Source of the DNA: Cladopsammia gracilis
Lineage: Eukaryota > Cnidaria > Anthozoa > Scleractinia > Dendrophylliidae
DNA: 64,000 nucleotides
Assembly (NCBI GenBank): GCA_022457155.1
Contig: JAJGOT010000193.1
Location: 691,001-755,000, forward strand
Direction: 5' to 3'
The translations under genes were made by a program, and so were the position numbers. A model generated the notes under the pieces. That model was not told the DNA's origin. It made no database searches and worked only from the letters and a program-made list of their open reading frames with translations. Shown one piece after another: positions 1-10,663 of the stretch. Every line of letters begins with the position of its first letter. The first letter of the stretch is position 1.

Positions 1-832
1 TATAAGACATTGTATGGAATTTCGAATTCAACGTTTAAAGCAATATATAAAATCAAAATTGCTGAATTAAATCGTTGAAACATTTATTGGTGTTGTATTC
101 TATCTTTATTCAGTGTTTCTACGCTATTTGAACGATGTTTAGTCCATTTATCTTACCTTGTATAATATAATGGAAAGGAAGGAGAGTTCGGAGCTTTCGG
201 CGTTCGACACGTGTCCACAAATGGCTCATTTTTCACACAAAAATAGGTGCTGCTCCCATTCTGACTGGTCGTCCTCACAGAAGAATAACGTTAAATTGCA
301 TTTCTTCGAACAACTTGAACATCCCTTGTTGATTATGACGAACAAGCCGCTCCACAAAATCACATAGCACTGCAAAATACGCGCCAGAGAGCGTGAAGAA
401 CGGAAGAGCCCACGGATGCGCGGTCAACACTGGATACCAGAGTAAAATCAAACCCCACAGGGAAGGGAACGTTCAATTTTGTCAACCTGTCATTTTTCAT
501 AATCAACAAGGGATGCCAAGTTGTTCAAAGAAATGCAATTTAACGTTATTCTACTGTGAGGACGACCAGTCAGAATGGGAGCAGCACCTATTTTTGTGTG
601 AAAAATGAGCCATTTGTGGACACGTGTCGAACGCCGAAAGCTCCGAACTCTCCTTCCTTTCCATTATATTATACAAGGTAAGATAAATGGACTAAACATC
701 GTTCAAATAGCGTAGAAACACTGAATAAAGATAGAATACAACACCAATAAATGTTTCAACGATTTAATTCAGCAATTTTGATTTATATATTGCTTTAAAC
801 GTTGAATTCGAAATTCCATACAATGTCTTATA
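1..832. repeat. Long foldback inverted repeat, left edge cut by window
   Basis: Bases 1-340 are repeated in inverted orientation at 498-832, with a loop of about 157 bases. Base 1 pairs with base 832, so the repeat may continue to the left of the window. The arms differ at only a few positions. Short open frames inside the arms mirror each other and look non-coding. It is probably a foldback-type DNA transposon or a recent inverted duplication; the target duplication cannot be seen because the left flank is missing. Confidence 0.85.
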
Positions 833-1507
833 TTTTCAAATATCATAAATATGCACACATTACGCTTGGGTTTCCTGTGCCTCGATGAGCTCTTAATGGT
901 TCGCGTTTTGCTTTTAAACATAAACTTATGGAGATTTGAATAAAATTTTTCGAAAGAAGATTGTGTTGTCCATTTTTATGTGTTTGTTCATTCATTACAT
1001 AGGTTGAAAAGCGATTTTATGTAAACAAAACAAAACAAGGCTTGGATTTTATAGTTCTAAACTTCACTCGCGTGGTCTTATGCAAATATGTTTGTGTAGA
1101 TGAGATGATGTTTGATTTATTCAACTCAGCTCAGTTTTACATGACATAAAGGTAAAATTTACATAGGCAACTAAACACAAGTACAGCTAAGTTTCTCGGA
1201 CAATTTTTTATAAGCAGCAGGTGTATTTTATTTGGAAATTAGTCGTACTAGTTATTCGAGACGGAGAAAAAGTTGTCTTTGTCAACTTTTGTACGGTCTA
1301 AATGTACTGTGCAAACGGTCGCGAAAGTCTGTTTTTGAGAATTGCTAAAATTAAAAGATAGCCCGGTCGTCAATTTTATTCTTGTGCTTCCGACCTTTCA
1401 CCTCAGTTAAGTTTATCATCGGCTTTCTGTTCAAAGAGCGACGCTGTTGGGTTTAACAAAGGTGTGGGTTATGGCGCGTGAGTTAGGCTGGTGTAAGTTA
1501 TTTCCCG
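833..1507. other. Gene-free stretch
   Basis: AT-rich sequence with no credible coding frame, RNA gene or repeat that I can recognise. Confidence 0.5.
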
Positions 1508-1514
1508 TGAGTTA

Positions 1515-1650
1515 CCAAATATTGAAATTTCAAGATTTGACATGCCAAATCTTGAAATTTCAAGATTCTGCATGCCAAATCTTGAAATTTCAATATTTGG
1601 CATGCAGAATCTTGAAATTTCAAGATTTGACATGCCAAATCTTGAAATTA
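1515..1650. repeat. Tandem array of palindromic ~30-bp units
   Basis: Four to five copies of a unit built around CAAATCTTGAAATTTCAAGA separated by CATGCC or GCATGC spacers. Each unit is itself a near-perfect palindrome, so the array can fold at several scales. It directly abuts the next foldback element. Confidence 0.8.
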
Positions 1651-1660
1651 TATATATATA

Positions 1661-2694
1661 TTATAGTTGACATGTATAAGTAACAACGGAAATACGTAGG
1701 GCTCCGCCTAGAAAAATGAACAATGATAGACGGAAATAAAACAAGCTGATAACGAAAACTATACAGGAAACAATGAAAGGAAACTAATGCCAAAATGAAT
1801 AATTAGTATGTTTCTTCGTGAATGTTAAGGCCATGAAGTACAAGTGTTCTGCCTTTTGAAATTAAAAAAGCTTTTTTGGTACGTATTGTGCTTACATTGC
1901 AGTTTCGTTCACGCTCTTCGTCGCTATTGAGTCTCGGTTAGAGAAAGCAGTGTGATTAGGACTTCAGAGAAAATGTTCGGCGGTTGTAGGAGGTTTAGAC
2001 TTGGTGTTAGAATTTAGTCTCTTCAATATATTGTAAATTACAGCGGTTATATTGAATCATTTAAATCTGTCTTTTAAGCGTCGTTTAGTCTCTCCGATAT
2101 ATTGTAAATTACAGCGGTTACATTGAATCATGTAGACCACTGATGATGCATCAGTGATGCATGACATCAAACTTAATTGTTCCAACTATGATGTATTAAC
2201 TGATCACAACAAAATTATATTTCTATTTAATAATGTAGATCCTTTCATTTGCAGAAAACTAGGATATTATATATTTCAAGCATTCGAATTAAGAGTCACT
2301 TGTACCACTGGACAAGGGCCCACTGCGATCAGTTAAAAATATTAATTAATTTAACCGACCTGTTATTTGTTATATTACTATTACTTATTACTTATATTAC
2401 TTTATTTTTGTTTAGGCTATACCATATGTAAATTGGAAATGCTAATAAACTTGTTGTTGTTGTTGTTGAAAGCTTTTAAACATTTGCCTCTTGTAGCCTT
2501 TAGACGCATGATTGAACGGCCTTAACATTCGCGAAGAAACATACTAATTATTCACTTTTGTATTAGTTTCCTTTCATTGTTTTCTGTATATTTTTCGTTA
2601 TCAGCTAGTCTTATTTCTGTCTATCATTGTTATTTTTAGTCCAGGCGGAGCCCTATGTATTTCCGTCGTTACTTATGCATGTCAACTATATATA
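1661..2694. mobile_element. Foldback element with ~175-bp terminal inverted repeats
   Basis: The left arm, about 1661-1835, matches the reverse complement of about 2519-2694 (for example TTGACATG...AACGGAAATACG against CGTATTTCCG...CATGTCAA, with differences). The interior holds a direct repeat of about 55 bases (near 2014 and 2084, containing TATATTGTAAATTACAGCGG) and a LINE-like 3' tail. There is no transposase. It is a non-autonomous DNA element; the family is not assigned. Confidence 0.7.
2154..2465 (+). repeat. Possible LINE 3' end with TTG tail
   Basis: A 60-residue frame (2154-2336) resembles the C-terminal tail of non-LTR retrotransposon ORF2 proteins. It is followed by AT-rich sequence, AATAAA and a (TTG)n tail at 2450-2467. 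The LINE reading is inference from general form only. Confidence 0.3.
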
Positions 2695-2727
2695 AAAAAG
2701 CCAATGTAAATTTTACCTCATTGTACC

Positions 2728-2762
2728 TGAAGAAGGCTGGTTTGGCCAGCCAAATAAAGTTA
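2728..2762 (+). repeat. Small palindromic motif typical of a retroelement tail
   Basis: The motif GAAGAAGGCTGGTTTGGCCA and its continuation contain the palindrome GGCTGGTTTGGCCAGCC. I associate this motif with 3' parts of Penelope-like or LINE elements in invertebrates, but there is no protein evidence here. Confidence 0.25.
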
Positions 2763-3255
2763 CCTACGTTGTATCGGTCTTTGCTTCTACACTGTACTAA
2801 TGGGAACCTTTTTTTGCTAATAAGCTCGGATAAAATATTTGCAGTAGAACAGTCACTGTATGAATATCCAGTACTCAAATTTTATTGATTGGAATGCCCG
2901 ATATTCGACTCTCAATCACCACTAAACTCCCTTGAAACGGTTGAACGCACTACCCACTGATAATCAACCGTTTCACTGAACCTAAACACGTTTAATAGTT
3001 GTTCCACCTGAATATGTGTTCTTAAAATTTTAAACTTTATTTTCGGTTTGAGATATATGGCTATTGGAAACTTGAAAACAAATTTCCGGTTCTTTCCTGA
3101 CTAATAAATGCAATCCAATCTTTTGTCTTTAGTACCCCTCGAATATTAACTACACCCATTTTTCACAATAACAGTTATATTGGATTCCTTTGAAAGATAA
3201 AGCTAAAGACACCGACGAAAATGTTTAGTGATAAATTCTAACAGCTGTGGTGGCC

Positions 3256-4314
3256 ATGGAAAATTCTACGGCAGAAGTATCTGATTTTTATCTACGAATC
3301 ATCGACAGTTCTGTATTCTGGGTGAGCTTGGCAGTAGCTGGTTTTATTCTTTCAGTCGTTACTGTGGTGGCTAATTTTATTGTGCTAGCTACGACCTGCA
3401 GAGATCCGCAAAAGACGCTTCGCACTCCGCCATGCTTGTTGATCGCAAATCTAAGCGTGTCTGATTTTCTTGTGGGTTTGTGTGTCGTTTCACTGGTGGC
3501 GTTCAGGGATGTGTATAGATCTCTCGAGCAACAAGTCCCTTCACCGCGCTTGGCGCAAACGTTTGGTTATTATGTTCTCGGTGCAACTCTATTTAACAGC
3601 AGCGCAACTATGGTAGCACTCGCAACAACTTGTTTCGTCGCCATAAACAATCCTATGGAATACAAAACCATTGTCACGAAGAAAAGAATATACAAATTTG
3701 TTGCTATCACATGGGTGATAGCGATCTTAATTAGCTTTCTACCTGCGACGAACGTCCCTGAAATGACCTACTTTCTTATTTATATTCACACGCACATCTC
3801 GCTGCCAGCTTTACTTCTCACAGCAATATACGTGAAAGGTTTTCGCGCCCTCGCGCGACGTAAACGTGAACTTCAAGAACATGGACAAGCTTCTGTGAAA
3901 AATAACCGTCGCGCCTTGGAACGGGAGCGAAGGATGGCTGTCACAATAATGATTATCCTTGCGTTTTTTTTCCTCACGTACCTACCACAGTTTATTACCA
4001 TTCACCTGGCTTACTTCTGCGATTCTTGTGAGATCAGCGAAGATTCGATAACGTTTCATAAAATTGATGTAGTAGTATCCCGATTCTTGTTCCTTAACTC
4101 GGCATTAAATCCATTTATTTATGCGTGGAGAATGCCGAAATATCGCCGAGCCTTAGATGCCTGTTTGAAAATTGTCAAGAACAAACTCTGTGTTTTTAAA
4201 CGCCCTCGAGTAGATGTTTATCAGACGAATGCGAACACGTATTTTAAAGGACAGCACAACCAAACAGGTTGTCACACGATGGAAATTTATCAAGCAAGTG
4301 CACCAGCGAACTAA
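3256..4314 (+). CDS. Class A (rhodopsin-like) G-protein coupled receptor, orphan, single exon
   Basis: Predicted 352-residue seven-transmembrane receptor of the plasma membrane; ligand unknown. The start is the ATG at 3256 (GCCATGG context). The frame is open upstream only to a TAA at 3232, and the two codons before GCC are GTG. Landmarks: N-glycosylation site N3, TM1 with N40, TM2 with LSVSD (D70), TM4 W153, TM5 P184, TM6 ending TYLP (P244), and TM7 with N285-P-F-I-Y followed by a basic helix 8. The DRY motif at the end of TM3 is replaced by T125-C126-F127, so the normally near-invariant arginine is missing. The TM3-ECL2 disulfide cysteines are also absent. The third extracellular loop has CDSCEI. 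A single exon is common for cnidarian class A receptors. The family call is firm; the ligand class is not assigned. Confidence 0.93.
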   Translation: MENSTAEVSDFYLRIIDSSVFWVSLAVAGFILSVVTVVANFIVLATTCRDPQKTLRTPPCLLIANLSVSDFLVGLCVVSLVAFRDVYRSLEQQVPSPRLAQTFGYYVLGATLFNSSATMVALATTCFVAINNPMEYKTIVTKKRIYKFVAITWVIAILISFLPATNVPEMTYFLIYIHTHISLPALLLTAIYVKGFRALARRKRELQEHGQASVKNNRRALERERRMAVTIMIILAFFFLTYLPQFITIHLAYFCDSCEISEDSITFHKIDVVVSRFLFLNSALNPFIYAWRMPKYRRALDACLKIVKNKLCVFKRPRVDVYQTNANTYFKGQHNQTGCHTMEIYQASAPAN

Positions 4315-4316
4315 GT

Positions 4317-5140
4317 TTTGTTCGAAGGTTAAAAGAACACTGTTACGCCGAAATAACAATTCTCTACAACAAAACAGAAGCAGACGTTTGGAGGTAACAT
4401 GCAGGTTTGCAAGGGTGAAAGTAGATTGCAGTTCGTCAAATTTGATTTCTTGACAGGAGCCAGTCGCGGTTAAGAAATCAAAACTGCCATTCTTGTCAGT
4501 CCGGAATTTACCGGACTTTTGGCAATTTTTTTTCTTCAAAGCTCCTGGCCATAATCATTAAAATACGATATATCAGCCAGGACACCGTTCCTTAAATGTG
4601 AAAAATAAATTAACGCTCGCTGAAACTATTTTAAATGAGGGTCTTAAATTAAGAAAGAAAATAACTCCTTTTTTTTGTCAACACTGAACAGACTCCTAAT
4701 TTGTGGAATAGAAAAAAAAAAACATTATCGTCCTCTCCCTTTCCCAAGCTACAATTACAGACAGAGGCAGTTGAAAGGCCATTGCAAAAATAGAACATTA
4801 CAGAAACTTCAGCCGGGTTGGAATGAAAACAGTATTCAAAATACATACTGACTCCCTTTTCCTCCACCAATCAATGTTCCGAAATATCGTGTTTTCATGA
4901 TTATGGCCTTATTACCTTGAAATAGGAAGAAAAAAATCGCCGAAATGATGACTGCAAAAAAATATGGACTAAAGAGACCAGAATGACAATTTGGATTTCT
5001 CGGACCGCCATCACGAAATCAAATTTGATGAACTGAATCCGCTTCCATCCTAGTATTAAAATCATGCAGTTTTTCTCCAAACTACTGCTTTTGTTTTGCT
5101 CTACTAGAATCTTTTTATCCAGTTAAGTTGTATATTTGGT
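4317..5140. repeat. Inverted pair of a dispersed repeat in the GPCR 3' region
   Basis: About 4320-4590 and about 4885-5140 are diverged inverted copies of one repeat (shared: ATGATTATGGCC, GAAATCAAATTTGA, AAACTACTGCTT). A third copy lies at 9845-10130. The pair sits directly after the receptor stop codon, so a transcript reading through could form a long imperfect hairpin. Confidence 0.65.
4604..4609 (+). promoter_or_regulatory. Candidate polyadenylation signal AATAAA for the GPCR gene
   Basis: This is the first AATAAA after the stop codon at 4314, about 290 bases downstream. It is a plausible 3' end, and it would place one arm of the inverted repeat pair inside the 3' UTR. Confidence 0.4.
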
Positions 5141-5739
5141 GGCATCGAGCGATATAACATGGAAATTCAAAAGCAAAATTTCGGTGGGATTCGGTTCTTT
5201 TAAGCTTTTGTTTTACACCTGCTATATTAACATAACGCTTGACTTCACTTCAAGTGCAATTTCTCAATACTTCCTTTCGCAGGACATTTATTGTTATACT
5301 TTGACGTAGCTTAGGGGAAAAAATTAAGAATACAATAAAGTATCCTTAGAAAAAAAATTTCTGAATGTTTCCGGCTGCATGCATAGAGAATATGGGATAA
5401 AACTGAAAGCATTGCAACGGGGAAAAGTATATTTTGTTCGAACGCTCTGCCCATGTGACACCGATTTTCGATCGCTTCAGTGGATTTCAAGCAAGCACAA
5501 AGGAAATCAAAAGCGTAACACGGTCGAACATCTTAGTTAAAGTAAGCCTCTGAAAGTCGTTTGTTCTGGCCCTAAACTCTTAGAAATAAGACATCTCACT
5601 AAAGAACGTAACTTGTGATGCCTTCAGTTTTGTAGGAGAAGTTCGGAGAGAACGGGAAGCGGGAAGTTTTGTGTCGACAGTTGACACTCGCTACTTCAAG
5701 TTCTCCGGATCCCCGCAATCTCGAATTGCTCACTATATC

Positions 5740-5817
<78 letters not shown>

Positions 5818-5831
5818 AAGAAGAAGAAGAA
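5740..5831. repeat. Compound microsatellite (AAT)n(AAG)n
   Basis: Uninterrupted AAT repeats pass into AAG repeats. The orientation suggests it is the tail of the LINE fragment that follows on the minus strand. Confidence 0.95.
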
Positions 5832-6190
5832 CTTTATTATTGTGTCAAAACATTCAAGCTTGCTGTAGTACAGTTTGCTAATTGGGGACACCTAAGTAAT
5901 CTATCCTAATACAAATAATCAAAATCTTAGTTATATTACCTATATAATAATTAATAAGTATACAAAATCTAGATAAAAATACAATATCATTTGCTAAGAC
6001 ATCTAATTACTACATAAAAAACAGTTTTGACAACTATCGACAATTAATTCATTCAAGTTTATCGATCTTATGTGATTTTTAAAAACGTTCAAAGTTTCTG
6101 ATCTTCTTATATCTCCGGTCAACTTTGCCCACAAAGTAGGTCCTAAATAACTTATGCTGTCCCTTGGTCTTGAGTTCGAGATTGTGGGCG
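5832..6190 (-). pseudogene. Non-LTR retrotransposon (L2/CR1-like) C-terminal fragment
   Basis: Read on the minus strand, one frame between about 6175 and 6010 gives RPRDSISYLGPTLWAKL and then a stretch like the GxxLWNxLPxxIR...FK C-terminus of LINE ORF2 proteins, ending in a stop. The microsatellite at 5740-5831 lies where a LINE 3' tail should be. It is 5' truncated; only the last about 60 residues are recognisable. Confidence 0.6.
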
Positions 6191-6575
6191 TCTACGTCGA
6201 TATTGTCAATAACGTCTAAAGCACTGAATAAAGAAAATAGGCAACTGGCAAAGGCATAAAAGGTTAATTTACAAATGATATCCCCGCTACAGTTGCTAAC
6301 AATTCAACTGACAAATGGCCGTCAAATTGTCATATTAACCGTGGCGTTATTACCGCTCTATATTCGGTTCTATACCGACACTCGTGTACCAAAAACGCGA
6401 TTTTTTCAACTGAATTGTCCCACCGTAAAACGATTCAAAACGTTTCGGGTACTAGCCCTTCGTCAGAGCGAATCGTGATCACTAGCCAACCACCCACCCC
6501 CACCCCCCCCCCCCCCACTCCCCAACGACGAAGCACCAAATGCAGTTCCTTTACTCCTTTATTCATATTATCTTA

Positions 6576-6889
6576 AGGCCCGTTTACACAGGCGATTTTT
6601 TGTGCAATTTTTGTCGCACTTGTCGATGTAATTTTTATCGCACGTAAGTTGCATCGTCAAATCGAATGTGTAAACGGGCGGCGATTTCAGTGCGATTTGG
6701 GAGCGATTTGTCGCGCGATGTCGCAGAGGTTTCGATTATGTTCGAGACCTGATGGACCTGATGCAACTTGGCGGCGATTTGGGGGAAATCACAGCAAATC
6801 ACAGCAAATGTCGCACCCGAATCGCACAGGGAATCGCACTGGAGAGTGCGACAAAAAAAGCATCAAAAATCGCATGTGTAAACGGGCCT
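6576..6889. mobile_element. MITE with TTA target duplication (PIF/Harbinger-like)
   Basis: Terminal inverted repeats AGGCCCGTTTACAC... and ...GTGTAAACGGGCCT are flanked by TTA at 6573-6575 and 6890-6892. The interior is rich in GCGATTT/AAATCGC motifs. The length is 314 bases with no coding capacity. A 3-bp TTA duplication and GGCCCGTTTACAC-type ends fit PIF/Harbinger non-autonomous elements. Confidence 0.85.
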
Positions 6890-6892
6890 TTA

Positions 6893-8937
6893 CGTACCAA
6901 TTGAATACTTTCACCTAATTTGTGAAGTATATAAGTTCCTAATTTGAAATAAAAGCACAGGAAATAGGTACCCTTGTCCCAGGGTTTTTTTTCTTCTTAC
7001 CAAACGAAATTGAGCTGGAGGTAACTGCGAGGGGCCCGTTTCTCGAAGTCCCGATAATTTTTCGGGACCGAAGCTTTATTTTAAAATCAGAATCTATAGA
7101 ATGGGGTGCAGTTTTTAACCTGTGTATAATAAAGAACAAATTTATAACATGCTTCACTGGGCTTTCTGATGTTAGTTTAAAATTTATTATTGTTATAGTA
7201 GTGGAAGCAGAGTTTCAGTGCCAATATAGCGACCTACTAAAAAGTTCATGGACAAATCGACCACCGCAGTAGAGATACACAGGAAGATTGATCGCTACAG
7301 ATAATTGCAATCGAACACCTTTAAGCAGGATTACCAAATCGGGATAAGTATTCCCGATTTAAAAAAACAGCTTGTATAGATTCATAACTAGGCAAAAAAT
7401 AAGTGATCAGTTCAACAGGCAAATAACTGAAGATATTTTCTAGACGTGCGCTATTTTGTAGCTATTTGTTTATTGGATTTTATTGAGTGAGTGGTGAAAG
7501 CGTACGCTTCTCCGTCCATGCATGTAGCTTGGCTTTTTACACCAAGCAGGGAGCTCTCGCCTCCCCATCATTGTGGTCCGGGCTTTATTCCCAGACTCGG
7601 TGTCATATGCGGGTTGAGTTTGCTCCGAGGGTTTTTTTTCCTCCGGGTCCTCCGGTTTTTCTTCCCTTCTCAAAATCCAACATTTCCAAATTCTATTTCG
7701 ATCTGGAATTTTGAGGGTTCACAGGTTTGTCACTTGAGTCGCAAGACTGTTAGGGTCACCCTCCTTAAACAAAGTATGGCTTGAGTTTGTTGTTGGTTCT
7801 CGTCTTCATTCAAAAGGGTTTATCTTCGGGTTTTTCAGTTTCCCTCCCTCTACAAAACCAACATTCTAAACTCCAATTCGATCAAAAATTCGAGAATATT
7901 GCTACACCGATAAAACCTCTTCTTAATTGTCAAATATACACTGATGCATCCAGCCACAAAATTGAAATCCGCTGTTAACCTATGTGTTCAGTGTAAATTA
8001 AAAGCGCGGATCAAATCGATGCACTTGAGTACCTTACAGTAAATAAAACCCAAAGAAGCCACCCATAAAACACTTATTACCTCATAATACCGGCATCTGC
8101 GGGTAAGAACATGATATATGACCAATCAGAGCACGTTACTTATCAAACCGTAACTGTTTGTTTTGGTTACCTCATCTCCCGGGAACTACTCTTACATTCC
8201 TTTTCGACGAAGTAATATCCTTGGTGTTGCGTTTTAGGGCTAAGTAAATTCAAACGCAGCTACAAAATCGCATTCCACAACACGAAGATGACTAATCTCG
8301 TGCGCTGAATCCTCTGAAGCTTGGAAGTCCTTGATGGAAAGAGACGAGGGTGAAAAGACTGACGCAGGCCCATGTTTTGAATGGTTGCCATGTGTATCTA
8401 CGAAGGCAAACAGGTCACAGTTATGATAGTTGGACAACCCAGCAGTATCTAGGTATAAAATCAAATGTTTTCGGCTTTCAATCGTATGTATGTGTGTATA
8501 AAGTACTTTACTCTGTTTTCTCTGCCGCTTACTGAGAAACGCTCAAAAAACAGTCGCTAACTTCTAACTTACAATAACTTTCAACTTTATTTTGATTATA
8601 GAGATTATATACTGTATGGCGTGAAATTTTTGTTGGTTTTCAATTTTTGCGGATTGTTTTAAAATCTGCAAAAACATATATTCCGCCATGTTTTCGCGCG
8701 AACTGATTTTACTCCACTGAAGAAATTAATGTGAATGGCGGTTACTTAGCAATAGGAAAACTTTAAGCCGGCAATCTATATATACATGCCATTGAGTTTA
8801 GTTAAAAGCATTTATGTTGATATTTACAGTGTTGTAATTCATGAAATCTAGTCGTAACAGTTGAGTGTTTCTCGATAACTGCATTTTCAAATACCAATCA
8901 CTAACTGGAATCGCAAAACTTGCATTTCTTATAGGCA
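6893..8937. other. Gene-free stretch
   Basis: No coding frame here shows codon-like or domain-like content. The proline- and serine-rich frames near 7490-7780 overlap T/C-rich sequence and have no recognisable domain. No RNA gene was seen. Confidence 0.5.
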
Positions 8938-9186
8938 TGCAGTTTTCAATTGAGTGTCGTAAAACCAAAACCAAAGTAATCACTCTGACCAATCACAACA
9001 TACGTAGACAATCCAATGAACCAATCAGAACTCGAAGCAAATGTATGTAGCCGGCGCCAAGCGCGGGAAAACGCGTGCGAGCAAGTCACGATTGGTTTTG
9101 GTTTTACGTCTGATATTGGTTAAAAAAAAGTGGCACGAGATTTTTTAGCCAATCACAAAGCGAAGTAATAATAGTGGCAACCGCGC
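8938..9186 (+). mobile_element. MITE family X, copy 1 (3' end degraded)
   Basis: Starts GCAGTTTTCAATTGAGTGTC and contains AACCAAAACCAAAGTAAT, GGCGCCAAGCGCGGGAAAAC and ATTGGTTTTGGTTTTAC. It matches the full-length copy at 39595-39872 in the same orientation, but the right terminal repeat is missing. Confidence 0.85.
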
Positions 9187-9377
9187 TAAAATTTCATGCT
9201 ACACGGTCTATAAGGGGGTAGCATCTAGATTCCCAATAAACTCTTGAAATGAGAAAGTCGTTTTGTTCTTTCCAGTTTAGAAAAGGATAAAAGCCTCAAG
9301 CACATGTTTACCATTTGCTAGTTGCTTTTGTCCCGTTTCTAAACTAGATATGAAAACAAAACATTATAATTAGTGGC

Positions 9378-9475
9378 AGTTCCGTCTTCGATGGGGACGT
9401 AAAAGAACCACTGAGGACGTAACAAAAAACCCTGGCTGTGACCATTCTCAATGTCATTCATTGCTCATGGCACCT
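9378..9475 (+). mobile_element. SINE fragment (3' part)
   Basis: The GGGGACGTAAAAGAACCACT and CCCTGGCTGTGACCA blocks match, in opposite orientation, the SINE copies at 37080-37378 and 39060-39296. The tRNA-like head is absent, so this is a 5'-truncated insertion. Confidence 0.75.
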
Positions 9476-9688
9476 TCATAAGCTGACGTCCGATCTGATT
9501 ACATGAAACGCAAGTGATATGTTCACTACATAAGTCATTCATTTGTATTTTTTAATAAACTATCCAGCTAGCTTTTATACAGTTTATTGTTACTTAATAA
9601 AGTGTCAAATTATTATATCTCGTGTCTTTTGTCGTTGACTTATTGTAAGTTGTTACTGTTTTCCTCTTTTCGTTTTAAACCTTTGTAA

Positions 9689-9823
9689 TAGGCCATTTCC
9701 GAGTTGCCTTTAGCCTCTCAAAAACTTTTATTTGCATGTGAATGAAAACTCATTTTCATATGAAAGGTTTCGCACCTAGCCTCGCTTTGATAGAGAGGCT
9801 AAAGGCAACTCGGAAATGGCCTA
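9689..9823. mobile_element. Short palindromic MITE (TAGGCCATTTCCGAG ends)
   Basis: The left end TAGGCCATTTCCGAGTTGCC and the right end GGCAACTCGGAAATGGCCTA are perfect inverted repeats of about 31 bases enclosing about 70 bases. A diverged relative can be seen near 59460-59595. Confidence 0.85.
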
Positions 9824-9844
9824 TTCTGTCCATCTCTATGGGCA

Positions 9845-10130
9845 ATCGACTTGGGGACACGGTCCTGGCTGATAAATCGCGTTTTCATGATTATGGCCAC
9901 AGTCATAAACGCAAAGAAATATGAAATAAAAAGACAAAACAACGACTAAAAAATTCAAAATTCTACCAGAATGGAAACGTTGATTTCTCGACAGCCTGTC
10001 TCGAAATCAAAATTGATGAAGTGTAATCCACTTCAATCCTTGTAATCCTGTACTTTTCCCCCAAACTACTGCTTCTGTTTTGTTCTATGGAATCTTTTTA
10101 TCCAATTTAGTTACATATTTGGTGGTATTT
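9845..10130. repeat. Dispersed repeat, third copy
   Basis: Related to the pair at 4320-4590 and 4885-5140: it shares TTTTCATGATTATGGCC, AAACTACTGCTT and ATCTTTTTATCCA. No coding capacity. Confidence 0.65.
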
Positions 10131-10536
10131 GGTTATTTTGGCAAGACAGTGTCCCTCTAGTTACTATGATGTTCTTAATTCCTGACGCATCCTGACGCAT
10201 TTGCGGAACTGTGCTTTTTGAGAATAAATGGTATCAAAGATAAGAAAATTGCCTTCTTGATAAATAAGAGGCGGTCGGGTGGAAGAGCTGGGTGATTTCA
10301 TTAACATTGATCATGTTTTTGGACATTAAACTAATATAAACAGTAATTGCTATGGCAGTTGCTATTAGGAAAATTATATAACAGTTTAATTTTCCTTTAG
10401 TTCATTTATTTAGTCGGCTGAGATTCGAGAAAACAAGATTCGCAAGTGTTTAAAAATTACGATTAGCCATTTTCAAAACAAATGAATTTTGCAAACAAGA
10501 CATCGTATTTTTGAGTATAATACCACACTAAACAAG

Positions 10537-10663
10537 TTGATTGATTGATTGATTGATTGATGGATGGATGGATGGATGGATGGATGGATGGATGGATGGA
10601 TGGATGGATGGATGGATGGATGGATGGATGGATGGATGGATGGATGGATGGATGGATGGATTC
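10537..10663. repeat. Microsatellite (GATT)n(GATG)n
   Basis: Several GATT units run into almost thirty GATG/GGAT units. Translations of it give low-complexity peptides on both strands and are not genes. Confidence 0.97.

Noticed and set aside
3247..3255. Start of GPCR 1 at 3247
   Set aside because: Codons at 3247 and 3250 are GTG. The first ATG is at 3256 with a strong GCCATGG context.
5669..5881. Poly-Ile/Arg and poly-Asn/Lys frames; also poly-Asn at 18458 and 50718, and the HPSI/WMDG repeats at 10473-10820
   Set aside because: Translations of microsatellites. Only the non-repetitive part of the 50718-51077 frame is meaningful, as LINE sequence.
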